This document shows, piece by piece, positions 35,106 to 44,318 of a stretch of DNA of 64,000 nucleotides (positions are counted from its first letter, which is position 1; the number at the start of each line of letters is the position of its first letter). The stretch spans positions 62,770 to 126,769 of the forward strand of contig JAIMKJ010000001.1 in the NCBI GenBank assembly GCA_020692565.1. The letters run 5' to 3'. The notes below the pieces were generated by a model. It did no database searches, was not told the DNA's origin, and was given only the letters and a program-made list of their open reading frames with translations. The position numbers and the translations under genes are program-made. The stretch is from Thermomonas sp. GTDB lineage: Bacteria > Pseudomonadota > Gammaproteobacteria > Xanthomonadales > Xanthomonadaceae.

Positions 35106-38100
35106 ATGCCGGATCGGACGAGCGGCAAGGAAGGGACGTCGGACTGGTACCGCGTCGAAGATGTGGTCGTCGAACCCAGACGCCTGCGCGTACGGGTGAA
35201 CGGCATCGAAAGGCGCGTCGAACCGCGCGTGATGAGACTGCTCGACTACCTGGCGGCCAGGCCACGCCAAACCGTCAAGACTGACGAATTGCTGAAAAAG
35301 GTCTGGGACGATGAGGACGTCAACGACAACGCCATCACGTCCGCGATCCGCAAGCTGCGGCACGCGCTCGGCGATAGCGTGCCCAATTCGCGCTTCATCG
35401 AAACGGACAGCGGCAAGGGATATCGTCTGATCGGAGAAGTCTCCGGTCCGGGGGCACCATCGCTCGTTCCGCTCGCCCGGCCGGGCGTCTGGACAGGCAA
35501 TCCATACGTCGGTCTGGATGCATTCGACGGCACGCAGGCCGATATCTTCTGGGGGCGACACCAGACGACTCGCGATCTGATCGCAGTGCTGAGGCGGCAA
35601 CTCGAGAACGAGCGTCGCCTGGTGCTCGTCCTGGGACCCAGCGGATCGGGCAAGACCTCGCTGCTGCAGGCCGGCGTCGTTCCCGAATTGCGCAAAAGCC
35701 CCGCTGCTGACCAACCGCACGCCCTCTCCGTGGCGCATTGCGACCTGTCTGCATGCCGCGACGGCGCCGCGCAGGCATGTCTGGCCGAAGCCCTTGCAAG
35801 CTGGGCGATGGACGGCCGCAAAGTCTTCGGGCCGGAACCGGCCGGCGAGCGCGCCGTGCGCCTGCTCGCGCGCGAAGAAACGATCGCCGCCGCGATCGGC
35901 GATGCCTTCAAAAAATATACTGCCCGCAAGCTGTCCGAGCTGCCGCTCGCGCATCTGCTTCTGGTCGTGGACCATGCCGAGACGCTGGTGGCCTCGCAGG
36001 CCGTCACGGACGATGAACGCCGTGGCTTCGCGCAGTTGCTGCTGCGTCTGTGCGCGACGCCGCGCGTGGCGGTGCTGATGATCGCGCGCAGCGACGATTA
36101 CGCGAAGCTCATGGCGATACCGGAAATATCTGTCCTGGACGGCGGCGACGGCAGTTTCTATGTCGGTCCACCCAAGCCCGAGGACATCGCGGACATCATC
36201 CAGGAGCCGGCCAGACGGGCGGGGGTGACGTTCGAGCGCGATCCGCGCAGCGGCCACACGCTGGACGAGGTGCTGCGCAATGCCACCGCCGGCCGTCCGG
36301 ACGCGCTGCCGCTGCTGCAATACACGCTCGAGGCCTTGTACGAAAAATGCGTGGAACGCGACAAAAGCCGTACCCAAAGCGCGTCCCAGGACCGCGGCGA
36401 ATCCAGCGGCGGCCGCAACGACGGCGGCAAGCGCCGCGAACTGCGGTTCGCCGACTACCGAGCGATGGGCGAGTTGGCCGGTTCGATCGGGAAGCGCGCC
36501 GAACAGGTGTACATGTCGCTTCCCGACGAGATGCGCAGCCACATGGATGCGGTCTTTGCGGCGCTGATCGCGTTCCCGGTGGACAGCGACGTTCCCTTCG
36601 GCCGGACGCCACCGCATGCGGCACTATCGTCTCCGGAGGCGCGAGACCTGGTGCATGCGTTCGTGAACGCGCGACTGTTCGTGAGTCGCGATCGCGAGAG
36701 CGATCATGTGCCCGTTTTCGCGTTGGCTCACGATGCCGTGCTGCGCAACTGGAAGCGCGCGATCGACTGGGCCGTGCAGAACAAATCGCTCAAGCAGGCC
36801 GGCGCGCGGCTGCGCGTGGATGCGGAGCGATGGGACAAGAGCGGCCGACGCAGCGACCATCTCCTCAACCCGGGAGAGCCTCTGCTGGCCGCTACGGCCG
36901 CGGCGCACCGGTTCCCCGACGATGTGGATGCCGTCCAGCGCGACTTCCTGCATGCCTCGCGGCGCCTGGCACATCGCAGTCGGCGGCTACGCCAAGGTGC
37001 GATCGTCGCACTGTACGCATTCGTCCTGGTGTTGGCTCTGCTTGCGCTGTACGCGCTGGATGCACGGGATCGGGCTGAACAGGAACGCAGCAAAGCGCAA
37101 GCGCTGACCAGCTATATGCTGGTCGAAGTCGCGGAGGAATTACGCCCAAGCGGAAGCATCAGACTGCTGGATGGGATCAGCAGCGAAGCGTTGAAGCACA
37201 TCCAGAAAAAACCGCTTGCTGACATGGACCGCAACGATCTGATTGCTTACGCGCAGGCATTGCGGATCCGCGGAGAAATCCAGATGGCGAGCGGCGAATC
37301 GGCCGAATCCGGCGCCCGGTTCGCGGATGCGAACGATATGGCGCAACGCGCTTATCGTCTCGACCCCCACTCCATCGAGGCGCTGGCCGAAACCGGGCAG
37401 ACGGCATACTGGCTAGGCTATTACTTTTTCGGCGAAAAAAGATACGCGGAAACAGCGCAACACTGGGGACGGTACCTTCGTATCAGCAAGCGATTGCAAT
37501 CGCTGCAAAAAAACGAGCCTGCATGGATGATGGAAAGAGGATTCGCACTGAATAACTACGGTGTACTGGCATCCCGGATCGATCTGCCGCATGAGGCCAC
37601 ACGATTGTTCGAGGCGGCATCCATCTGGCAAGCGCGCGCCATCGATGCCGCCGGAGCACGCGCGCCCGATTCATGGCGTTACGAAGCGATCGTCACGCGA
37701 TCGTGGCTCACCCGCAGCAAAGCCGCCGATGGTCGACTGAGGGCCGCTGCGGAAGAGTATGCCGCCCACACAGGAAAATTGAGCGAACTGCTCGAAAAGC
37801 ACACCAAGGCGTTCGATTGGGAACACCAGCAATCCAGCTTCCTGAACATGAAGGCCCATCTCGAGCTGACATTGGGGTGCGCCGAGGATGCCGAGCGTTC
37901 GATCGATGACGCCATCGACATCCTGATGCGACTCACACGTCTGGAACCAGACGCTGCGACGTGGCGACGTGACCTGGCGAAAGCCAGCCTGGAAGCGGCC
38001 GATATCGCCATGTCGCGCGGACGTTCCGATGCAGCCAAGGGGTATATCGAGCGCGCAGCAACGGCAGTGACCCGCCTCGAGAATTCGACCAATCCAGATA

Positions 38101-38492
38101 CCGTGCGCCTGAAGTCGGTCATACGACTGCGTCGCGTGCAGCTTGGTCTGGCTGGATCTCAGGAAGCAGATCGCGCGATTCTGCAACTGCAAACACTGGC
38201 GAAAGCGCGTCCTTCCGATGCAACCATCGCCACCGCACTGGCTCAGGCGATGATTTGGCGAGGCACGCAAGCGGAATCACGGGGCGAAAGCGCTTCCGCG
38301 CGTATGGACTGGCTTCAAGCGGACGCGACGCTCACACCTGTGTTGGCGACATCCCGCGATGTCGATGCTATCACGACGCGCGTGCAGGTGAGGACCTTGC
38401 TGGGTGAAACGTCTGCCGTCACGGCGGATCGTGCCTGGCTGAAACAGATCGGTTACAACACTTCGACGACAGGCTGTGAAAATCACATTTAA
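35106..38492 (+). CDS. Winged-helix/STAND NTPase/membrane/helical-repeat regulator, copy 2
   Basis: 1128 residues from ATG 35106 (AGGCAGGGAC before it). Same order as copy 1: winged helix (about 15-115; LLKKVWDDEDVNDNAITSAI, then FIETDSGKGYRLIGEV), NPYVGLDAFDGTQADIFWGR, Walker A GPSGSGKTS (about 177), Walker B HLLLVVDHAETL (about 281), a membrane helix near 631-650 (IVALYAFVLVLALLALYALD) and a long TPR-like end with LAETGQTAYWLGYYFFGEKR. LTSYMLVEVAEELRPSGSIR after the membrane helix corresponds to LSDFMLVDLADKLRPLGNLK in copy 1. The two are diverged paralogues and not a recent tandem duplicate. It is followed by member B of the DPQ family and a second XRE-like gene. Confidence 0.85.
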   Translation: MPDRTSGKEGTSDWYRVEDVVVEPRRLRVRVNGIERRVEPRVMRLLDYLAARPRQTVKTDELLKKVWDDEDVNDNAITSAIRKLRHALGDSVPNSRFIETDSGKGYRLIGEVSGPGAPSLVPLARPGVWTGNPYVGLDAFDGTQADIFWGRHQTTRDLIAVLRRQLENERRLVLVLGPSGSGKTSLLQAGVVPELRKSPAADQPHALSVAHCDLSACRDGAAQACLAEALASWAMDGRKVFGPEPAGERAVRLLAREETIAAAIGDAFKKYTARKLSELPLAHLLLVVDHAETLVASQAVTDDERRGFAQLLLRLCATPRVAVLMIARSDDYAKLMAIPEISVLDGGDGSFYVGPPKPEDIADIIQEPARRAGVTFERDPRSGHTLDEVLRNATAGRPDALPLLQYTLEALYEKCVERDKSRTQSASQDRGESSGGRNDGGKRRELRFADYRAMGELAGSIGKRAEQVYMSLPDEMRSHMDAVFAALIAFPVDSDVPFGRTPPHAALSSPEARDLVHAFVNARLFVSRDRESDHVPVFALAHDAVLRNWKRAIDWAVQNKSLKQAGARLRVDAERWDKSGRRSDHLLNPGEPLLAATAAAHRFPDDVDAVQRDFLHASRRLAHRSRRLRQGAIVALYAFVLVLALLALYALDARDRAEQERSKAQALTSYMLVEVAEELRPSGSIRLLDGISSEALKHIQKKPLADMDRNDLIAYAQALRIRGEIQMASGESAESGARFADANDMAQRAYRLDPHSIEALAETGQTAYWLGYYFFGEKRYAETAQHWGRYLRISKRLQSLQKNEPAWMMERGFALNNYGVLASRIDLPHEATRLFEAASIWQARAIDAAGARAPDSWRYEAIVTRSWLTRSKAADGRLRAAAEEYAAHTGKLSELLEKHTKAFDWEHQQSSFLNMKAHLELTLGCAEDAERSIDDAIDILMRLTRLEPDAATWRRDLAKASLEAADIAMSRGRSDAAKGYIERAATAVTRLENSTNPDTVRLKSVIRLRRVQLGLAGSQEADRAILQLQTLAKARPSDATIATALAQAMIWRGTQAESRGESASARMDWLQADATLTPVLATSRDVDAITTRVQVRTLLGETSAVTADRAWLKQIGYNTSTTGCENHI

Positions 38493-38724
38493 CCTGACGA
38501 CGAGCACCGGCAATGATCGCCATTGGCTCCGTCGCAACTCTCACTTCCACGGAATGATGCCGAAAGGATGCGGCTTCCGCCTTTGGGATCGCTTAATGTG
38601 GATCAGCGAAAATCAAACGATCGCACAAGGATTGGTCGCGATGGATACGCCGAATCGGGTGCGTCCCGGCGATTACGCGACGTTATCGGCTTCTCGCATT
38701 CCACCCTCATCACAAGGAACCCAT

Positions 38725-39351
38725 ATGAATAGAAACCCCGTCTTTTCCTGGGCGGAAGCGGAAGACGAACAATCGGACGAGATGCAGAATCTGATCGTTC
38801 TGGCCGGGAAATCCTCCGGTTCTGCCGGAGAGAAAGGCATCTTCGACCGCCTGCTGCATAAATTTTCGAGCAAAAGAACAATCCACATCGATGAGTACGT
38901 CAATGAATTTTCCCTGGTGCTGAAGGCCTACCAGGACAACGGGACGCATCCGTACGACAATCGGCACTATTGGCAGCACACGGACATCGTTTTCCATACC
39001 GATTCTTCAGTGCAGACGCTGCAGATCGTCATGCATTCGCCGCAAACGGACAATGGCGTATCGAGATTCCACCTGCATGACATCAACGAGGAAAGCCATC
39101 GACTCGGCGTCATTGATTCAATCGTGCATTACTCGCTCAAAGACAATGCTGCCGGGCCTTGGCACCCGCTGAAGAAAGATGCAACGTTCCCCGCACATAC
39201 CAAACGGATCAAGCTCAAACTGCATCTGCCGGGCGACAAGGAACAACATTTCGCGCTGAAGATGCGGGCAAAAGACATCCGCGATGCCCATCCGTTCAAT
39301 TGCGACCCGCAGGTCGGCAACGATCCGCCCGCACCCGAACCTGATATCTGA
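38725..39351 (+). CDS. Small beta-rich protein with C-terminal DPQxxNDP signature, member B
   Basis: 208 residues from ATG 38725 behind AAGGA; an in-frame frame extends upstream but is low quality. No signal peptide. The core is beta-rich (EFSLVLKAYQDNG, DIVFHTDSSVQTLQIVMHSP, KRIKLKLHLPGDKEQHFALK), then the ending FNCDPQVGNDPPAPEPDI with both a DP and an EP element. It is weakly similar to member C over the middle (DGN/ETG...FHLHDIN versus YHLDHITCDE). A charged segment (AEAEDEQSDE) follows the start. Function unknown; it lies 233 bp after the second STAND regulator. Confidence 0.7.
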   Translation: MNRNPVFSWAEAEDEQSDEMQNLIVLAGKSSGSAGEKGIFDRLLHKFSSKRTIHIDEYVNEFSLVLKAYQDNGTHPYDNRHYWQHTDIVFHTDSSVQTLQIVMHSPQTDNGVSRFHLHDINEESHRLGVIDSIVHYSLKDNAAGPWHPLKKDATFPAHTKRIKLKLHLPGDKEQHFALKMRAKDIRDAHPFNCDPQVGNDPPAPEPDI

Positions 39352-39785
39352 GGGGTTCCGGCCTGGGTCACGGCAGGGAATCCCCTGTGCAGCAACGCCC
39401 TTTCCGCCGCATGACCTGAACGGGCCTGCCCAGTTCCGATACACGCCATGCCCGCCATCGGCGCGAATCGCTCGGAGAAACCGGCCGGAGACCCACGGCC
39501 GACCCGGTTCATTTAAATCCGACCGGGAACGATCATCAAAAGGACCATCGCGTCCGGCACGATCCGCCACGACAAGTCCGATCTCTTCCGTTGATCGCCG
39601 ACGCGGTCCCAGTATTTGCTTTCAATACAACAAGTTGCACCGACACAATGCCGACAGGATTTGTCGCGTACGTTTGAGGGAGGGTGCATGCCGGCCTCGC
39701 TGCCGCAGCACCCCCCAGGGGTAGCGCCGGACGCGGGACCGCCCGGCCTCGCCCGAGGCCGGGACATCCGTCCACGGAGTCCGTC
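39352..39785. other. Intergenic region before the second XRE-like regulator
   Basis: 434 bp with no credible gene. The one clear element is a perfect hairpin, CCCGGCCTCG (39742-39751), CC and CGAGGCCGGG (39754-39763), ending 22 bp before the next ATG. That position suggests a translation-control or terminator-like structure in the leader. Confidence 0.5.
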
Positions 39786-40217
39786 ATGACCCTCCCTGCT
39801 TTCGGCGCCGACCCGGTGCCCGTTCATTCGTTCGATTTCGATGCCGCTTACGAGAACCTGCCCGCTCCGGCCGATGCCGCCGCCATGACTGTGGCCGACG
39901 CGTCGGTGATCAACGGGGCCACGGGGTCCACGCCGCCCGTCCCGGCAGCCTCGGCCGCCAACTCATCGTCGACCCCGCGTTCGCGGCCCATCGTCGTCCT
40001 GCGCGGCAGCGTGCTGCTGGACGCCAACGTGCTGCGGACGCTGCGCGAAAAACTCCTGCTGAGCCAGAACGATCTTGCCGAACGGTGCTGCCGGCAGCGC
40101 ATCCAGGTGTCGATCGCCACGATCAAGCGCGCCGAAACCTGGCATCCGGTCCGCTACCGCATCGCGCATGATCTGGCGCGCGTTTTCGCGGTGCCCGTCG
40201 ACGATCTATTGCACTGA
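39786..40217 (+). CDS. XRE-like helix-turn-helix regulator, copy 2
   Basis: 143 residues from ATG 39786 behind CACGGAG. As in copy 1, an unstructured N-terminal half (Ala/Pro/Ser-rich, with SSTPRSRP) precedes a helix-turn-helix: VLRTLREKLLLSQNDLAERC, QVSIATIKRAETWHPVRYRI and AHDLARVFAVPVDDLL. The shared pattern (I/L)xTIKRAE and RIAxxxAR and the fixed placement after a DPQ-family gene argue that the regulators belong to the module. The N-terminal halves of the two copies are unrelated. Confidence 0.75.
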   Translation: MTLPAFGADPVPVHSFDFDAAYENLPAPADAAAMTVADASVINGATGSTPPVPAASAANSSSTPRSRPIVVLRGSVLLDANVLRTLREKLLLSQNDLAERCCRQRIQVSIATIKRAETWHPVRYRIAHDLARVFAVPVDDLLH

Positions 40218-40606
40218 TACTGTCCACGCAGGCGCACTCTTTTGGGGCGCGACACAGTCGCCGGCGTACGTGCACCGGCGACTGCGTGCTTGTGTATAAA
40301 AAACGCTTGATGCACATGAAACGGTACGACTGCACGAAGATTTCCAGTCAGCAGGACTCATAAAACATCTGTGCCGTCCCCACACATTTCGAAGATTCTG
40401 CGAAACTTTCACCTGAATCGAAGATCGCCTCAACCCTAGCCAGCGCAAGAGGTTAGCATTCCAGACGCGCCTCGATGTATTTTCATGGAAACAAAGCCAC
40501 TTGCCAATCATAGCTGAACTCGAGTACCGCACTAATTCCATTTTGATACTGCAAAAGATCACTCTTTATCCGAGCATATCTTGCGGCAACCCACCGCGAG
40601 ATCAAT
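40218..40606. other. AT-richer intergenic region before member C
   Basis: 389 bp that is clearly poorer in G+C than the surroundings (for example around 40470-40620). I see no gene or clear repeat. This compositional change continues into the next gene and suggests acquisition from elsewhere. Confidence 0.5.
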
Positions 40607-41194
40607 GTGAACTCAATGAACCGTCTTAAAGAAATAAAAGTCGCGCCCACTGACACCTTTGCCGTCCGCTTTTCAGAGCCAACCCCGATTGAGGGCCCTG
40701 GTTATTACTCGATTTTGCATGGCGATGATTGGAGCAGGACCCACAAGGAAAAGAATTTCATCAGAACAAGGCTTGAAGTGGTGGTTCTGCCGAATGAAGA
40801 CCCAATATCCACATGGTCCGAGGAATTATTCACATTCGAATCCGCTTCCGGAAAACAAGTGTTGATTATCGACCTCGATATTATTCGCAACGAAGAAACC
40901 GGAACCCCCCTTTATCATCTCGACCACATTACCTGTGATGAAGGCGAACTGGTTGGGCGTATCTTTCATCAGACAAGCCCTGTTCTATCCAACCCGAAGC
41001 ATCCGCTTGTCCGTTTCCCGAAAGGCACGACTTCGATAGGCATCGAATTCAAGATGTCTTCGCAAACGACAACTCCTCCATTCAAATTCAGCGTTTACGT
41101 CCGCAAGACGGGAACTACCGAACTACACGACGCGGACCCTCAAGTCGGTAACGATCCGCCAATCAGCATCAATCCACCTCCGTCAGGTCCGTAG
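40607..41194 (+). CDS. Small beta-rich protein with C-terminal DPQxxNDP signature, member C
   Basis: 195 residues from ATG 40607; an ATG at 40616 is the alternative. Codon use is visibly less GC-rich than in neighbouring genes (AAAGAAATAAAA near the start). No signal peptide. Strands such as FAVRFSEPTPIEGPGYYSIL, RTRLEVVVLPNEDPIS, QVLIIDLDIIRNEETGTPLY and TTSIGIEFKMSS precede the ending HDADPQVGNDPPISINPP, which matches member B at DPQVGNDPP. It has no STAND regulator directly upstream; the XRE-like copy 2 gene precedes it. Function unknown. Confidence 0.65.
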   Translation: MNSMNRLKEIKVAPTDTFAVRFSEPTPIEGPGYYSILHGDDWSRTHKEKNFIRTRLEVVVLPNEDPISTWSEELFTFESASGKQVLIIDLDIIRNEETGTPLYHLDHITCDEGELVGRIFHQTSPVLSNPKHPLVRFPKGTTSIGIEFKMSSQTTTPPFKFSVYVRKTGTTELHDADPQVGNDPPISINPPPSGP

Positions 41195-41578
41195 CGATTG
41201 CAACCTCTACTCTGGAATCAACACCGGTCGGATGGATTCAGTCCGACTGGTGCTCTAGAATCGTCAAGCTATCACCTGCGAACAAATCGCAGTCTTTCCA
41301 GAAAGCATCCCGGAAATCGTTGCGAAAGAGCCCAGTCCGCCCTCAGCGATCGGGCATTGAGGAAAGTTGCCATCGCAAGGACGATTCAGCAAATCATCTA
41401 AACGCGCAGTGTCAGCCGGTGATATGAAAAAACAGATTCGCCGGGCGCAACGTTTAAACGCACACCGGAGCGGCGACTCGAAGCGACCGGCCATGACAGC
41501 GTGGCGTCGAGGCGACTTCCCCGTGAATCCGCGCCAGTTCAGCTGGCAGCGTTCGATTACCTGCGCGATACTCGCCCG
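41195..41578. other. Intergenic region before the Rieske oxygenase gene
   Basis: 384 bp at the right edge of the accessory region. No convincing gene, repeat or hairpin was found. The Rieske frame extends back to 41501 but the first credible Met is at 41579. Confidence 0.5.
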
Positions 41579-42661
41579 ATGACGCTCTCCGCCCATTCCG
41601 CCGACCTCGCCCCCCAGCCCCTCGACCGCGCCACCGCCCTCCCGGCACGGTTCTATACCGATCCTGCGACGGTGGCTTTGGACCGGCAGTCGATCTTCGG
41701 CCGGGGCTGGCAGGTGGTCGCGCACGTTTGCCAGTTGCGGAACACCGGGGATCACGCGGTGGCCGATCTCGGCGGTTTGCCGGTGATCGCGGTGCGCGGG
41801 GCGGACGAGGTGATCCGGGTGATGCACAACGTGTGCCGGCATCGCGCGGGGCCGCTGGCGCTGTGCGACGGATTAGCGGCGAAGTCGCTGCGCTGTCGAT
41901 ATCACGGCTGGACGTACGCACTCGATGGCCAGTTGCGCAACGCGACCGAAATGGCCGGGGCGACCGATTTCGATGTGAGCGAGATCCGCCTGCCGCAGCT
42001 CGCGGTGCGTGTGTGGCAGGGCATGGTGTTCGCGGCGGCGGACGAGGCGCGGGCGCCGCCGTTCGAGGCTTTCGTCGCCGGCATCGATGCGCGCATCGGC
42101 GCGGACCGCCGGCTCGATGCCTACGGCCACCACCATCGCGCGGGCTACGACATCGCCTGCAACTGGAAGGTGTATGTCGACAATTACCTGGAGGGCTACC
42201 ACGTCCCGCACATCCATCCGGAGCTGAACCGGCTGCTGGATTACCGCAGCTACGTCACCGAAACCGCGGAGTGGTATTCGTTCCAGTTCAGTCCCCTCGA
42301 AAGCGGCGACGGTCTCTACGGCAGCGGCGATGCGCTGTATTACTGGCTGTGGCCGAACACGATGCTGAACATCCTGCCCGGCCGGCTGCAGACCAACCGC
42401 ATCATCCCCAAGGGCGTGGATCGTTGCCGGGTGGAATTCGATTTCTATTACGCACCGGACGATTCGGACGCCGGCCGCGCCCGCCGCGAGGCGGATCTGT
42501 CGTTCAGCGACGTGGTCCAGGACGAGGACATCAGCATCTGCGAAGACGTGCAGCGCGGGCTGGCGTCCGGCTCGTACGAGGCCGGCCGTCTCAATCCGCT
42601 GCGCGAGAATGCGGTGCATCATTTCCACGAACTGTTGCGTCGCACGTATCGCGACGCATAA
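41579..42661 (+). CDS. Rieske-type ring-hydroxylating (mono)oxygenase, alpha subunit
   Basis: 360 residues from ATG 41579. The N-terminal Rieske [2Fe-2S] domain is complete: NVCRHRAGPLALCDG then SLRCRYHGWTYALDG, giving Cys-x-His and Cys-x2-His (about residues 85-110). The C-terminal catalytic domain has NWKVYVDNYLEGYHVPHIHP with the mononuclear iron His pair (about residues 198-217) and the bridging Asp, and a later Asp/Glu ligand region near DFYYAPDDSD. The pattern is closest to the carnitine/choline-oxygenase-like and uncharacterised xanthomonad group. No reductase gene is adjacent. Substrate unknown. Confidence 0.9.
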   Translation: MTLSAHSADLAPQPLDRATALPARFYTDPATVALDRQSIFGRGWQVVAHVCQLRNTGDHAVADLGGLPVIAVRGADEVIRVMHNVCRHRAGPLALCDGLAAKSLRCRYHGWTYALDGQLRNATEMAGATDFDVSEIRLPQLAVRVWQGMVFAAADEARAPPFEAFVAGIDARIGADRRLDAYGHHHRAGYDIACNWKVYVDNYLEGYHVPHIHPELNRLLDYRSYVTETAEWYSFQFSPLESGDGLYGSGDALYYWLWPNTMLNILPGRLQTNRIIPKGVDRCRVEFDFYYAPDDSDAGRARREADLSFSDVVQDEDISICEDVQRGLASGSYEAGRLNPLRENAVHHFHELLRRTYRDA

Positions 42662-42743
42662 TCGGCATTCTTCCGGTACGGCAGCCACGGACAGCGTCAT
42701 CGCCGCCACTCATCGCCTATCACCCGAGACATCGAAGAACATC

Positions 42744-44318
42744 ATGCACAACACCCGACTTTTCACCGCCCTCATGCTCGGTCTGGCCGCACCCGTTCTG
42801 ATCGCGCCCGGTCAGGCGCTCGCAGCGAACCCCGAGCCGATGGCGCAGGCCGCCGGCGAACCCAGCAGGACCGTTGCCGCGCCGGCATTGCGCTGGCGCG
42901 CGGCCGCCTATCCGGCCGCGAACGTCGCGAGGATGCATTACCGCGAGATGGCGACGTCGCGCCTGCTCGACCTGCAGCGCAAGAACCAGGCGCCGGGCTT
43001 GAAAGCCACCCAGATCGGGATCGGCCGCGAAGCGTCGCAGGAGGGCCTGCAGCGTCGGCTGTCGGCGCTGACCTGGCGCCCGGTCGCCGGCGGCTTCGTC
43101 GCGAAGATCGAAATCCGTTCGATGGACGCGCTCGCGCTGCGCGTCGGTCTGGACGTGAGCCGCCTGGACAGCCGCGCCGAGCTGCGCTTCGGCGGTTCGG
43201 CGCGTCCGTCGGAAGTGGTCGCGAAGATGACCGGCGCGGAAGCCAAACGCCTTCCGGGCTCCAACGGCCTGTTCTGGACGCCCAATACCGACGGCGACAC
43301 ACAGATCATCGAGATTTTCCGTCCGCGCGGCGTGCCCGCGTTCGCGGTGCGGCTGGAGGCCCCGGTGCTGTCGCACCTCATCGCCGACAGTCGCAACACC
43401 TACAAGATCATCGAGAAGATCGGCGAATCCGGCAGTTGCAACGTCGACACCGTCTGTCGCGTGAACGAACTGGGCCAGGCCTTCGTCGACGTCAGGAAAG
43501 CCGTCGCGCACATGCGCTTCGTCATCGGTTCCGGCACCTTCATCTGCACCGGCACCCTGTTGGCGGACACCGTTCCGGTCACGCAGATTCCGTATTTCCA
43601 TACCGCCAACCATTGTTTCTCCGACAACGATAGCGTGCCGCCGGTCGCGTCGCAGATGCAGGCGGTCGCCAATACCCTGAACACCATCTGGAATTACGAT
43701 GCGACCGCCTGCGGCAATCTCACTTCCTCGGCCGTCACCCAGATCAGCGGCGGCGCGACCTATCTGTATTCGAATCACCTCACCGACGGCATGCTGGTGC
43801 GCCTGAACAACGCGCCACCCGCAAGCGCCTATTTCGCCGGCTGGAACGCGGCGCCGGTCGCCGACGCCAGCAGCGTGCTGGCGATCCATCACCCGCGCGG
43901 AGACTCGAAGAAAGTGTCCGGCGGCCAGACCATCACCAAGGACGGCGACAACATCACCGTGGGCTGGTTGACCGGCACCACCGAAGGCGGCAGCAGCGGC
44001 TCGGGCCTGTTCACCCTTGGACCGCGCGGTTATGTGCTGCGCGGGGGGCTGTACGGCGGCAATGCGGCCTGCAGCAACAGCGGTTCGCTGAGCAATGCGC
44101 AGAACCGCGATTACTACTCGCGGCTGGATGTCGATTTCGCGAACATGAAACAGTATCTCGAACCGCAGCCCGAAGCCGCGGAGGGCGCGCGTCCGATCGT
44201 GCGGCCGAGGCCGGCGGCCAAACCTGCGGCCATGTCGTCCGCACCTGCTGCGTCGGCGCCTGCCGGCACGGGACGAACCGGCACCATCGACCGGAGTGAT
44301 TCGCGACTTCGCAGGTGA
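42744..44318 (+). CDS. Secreted trypsin-fold serine protease, lysyl-endopeptidase-like
   Basis: 524 residues from ATG 42744. Signal peptide MHNTRLFTALMLGLAAPVLI then QALAA. A propeptide of about 220 residues (VGLDVSRLDSRAELRFGG and similar, as in lysyl endopeptidases) precedes the S1 catalytic domain. His is in TANHCFSDND (about residue 291), Asp in HLTDGMLVRLNNAPP and Ser in TEGGSSGSGLF (about residue 415). Cysteines (CNVDTVC, FICTG, NHC, ATACGN, NAACSN) fit the disulfide-rich Achromobacter protease I fold. A Pro/Ala-rich C-terminal tail (RPIVRPRPAAKPAA) follows. The next gene starts 4 bp inside its end. Lys specificity is inferred. Confidence 0.88.
   Translation: MHNTRLFTALMLGLAAPVLIAPGQALAANPEPMAQAAGEPSRTVAAPALRWRAAAYPAANVARMHYREMATSRLLDLQRKNQAPGLKATQIGIGREASQEGLQRRLSALTWRPVAGGFVAKIEIRSMDALALRVGLDVSRLDSRAELRFGGSARPSEVVAKMTGAEAKRLPGSNGLFWTPNTDGDTQIIEIFRPRGVPAFAVRLEAPVLSHLIADSRNTYKIIEKIGESGSCNVDTVCRVNELGQAFVDVRKAVAHMRFVIGSGTFICTGTLLADTVPVTQIPYFHTANHCFSDNDSVPPVASQMQAVANTLNTIWNYDATACGNLTSSAVTQISGGATYLYSNHLTDGMLVRLNNAPPASAYFAGWNAAPVADASSVLAIHHPRGDSKKVSGGQTITKDGDNITVGWLTGTTEGGSSGSGLFTLGPRGYVLRGGLYGGNAACSNSGSLSNAQNRDYYSRLDVDFANMKQYLEPQPEAAEGARPIVRPRPAAKPAAMSSAPAASAPAGTGRTGTIDRSDSRLRR

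Noticed and set aside
27749..41194. Prophage or transposon
   Set aside because: No integrase, transposase, terminase, tail gene or flanking direct repeats were seen; the island status rests on gene content and the local G+C drop only.
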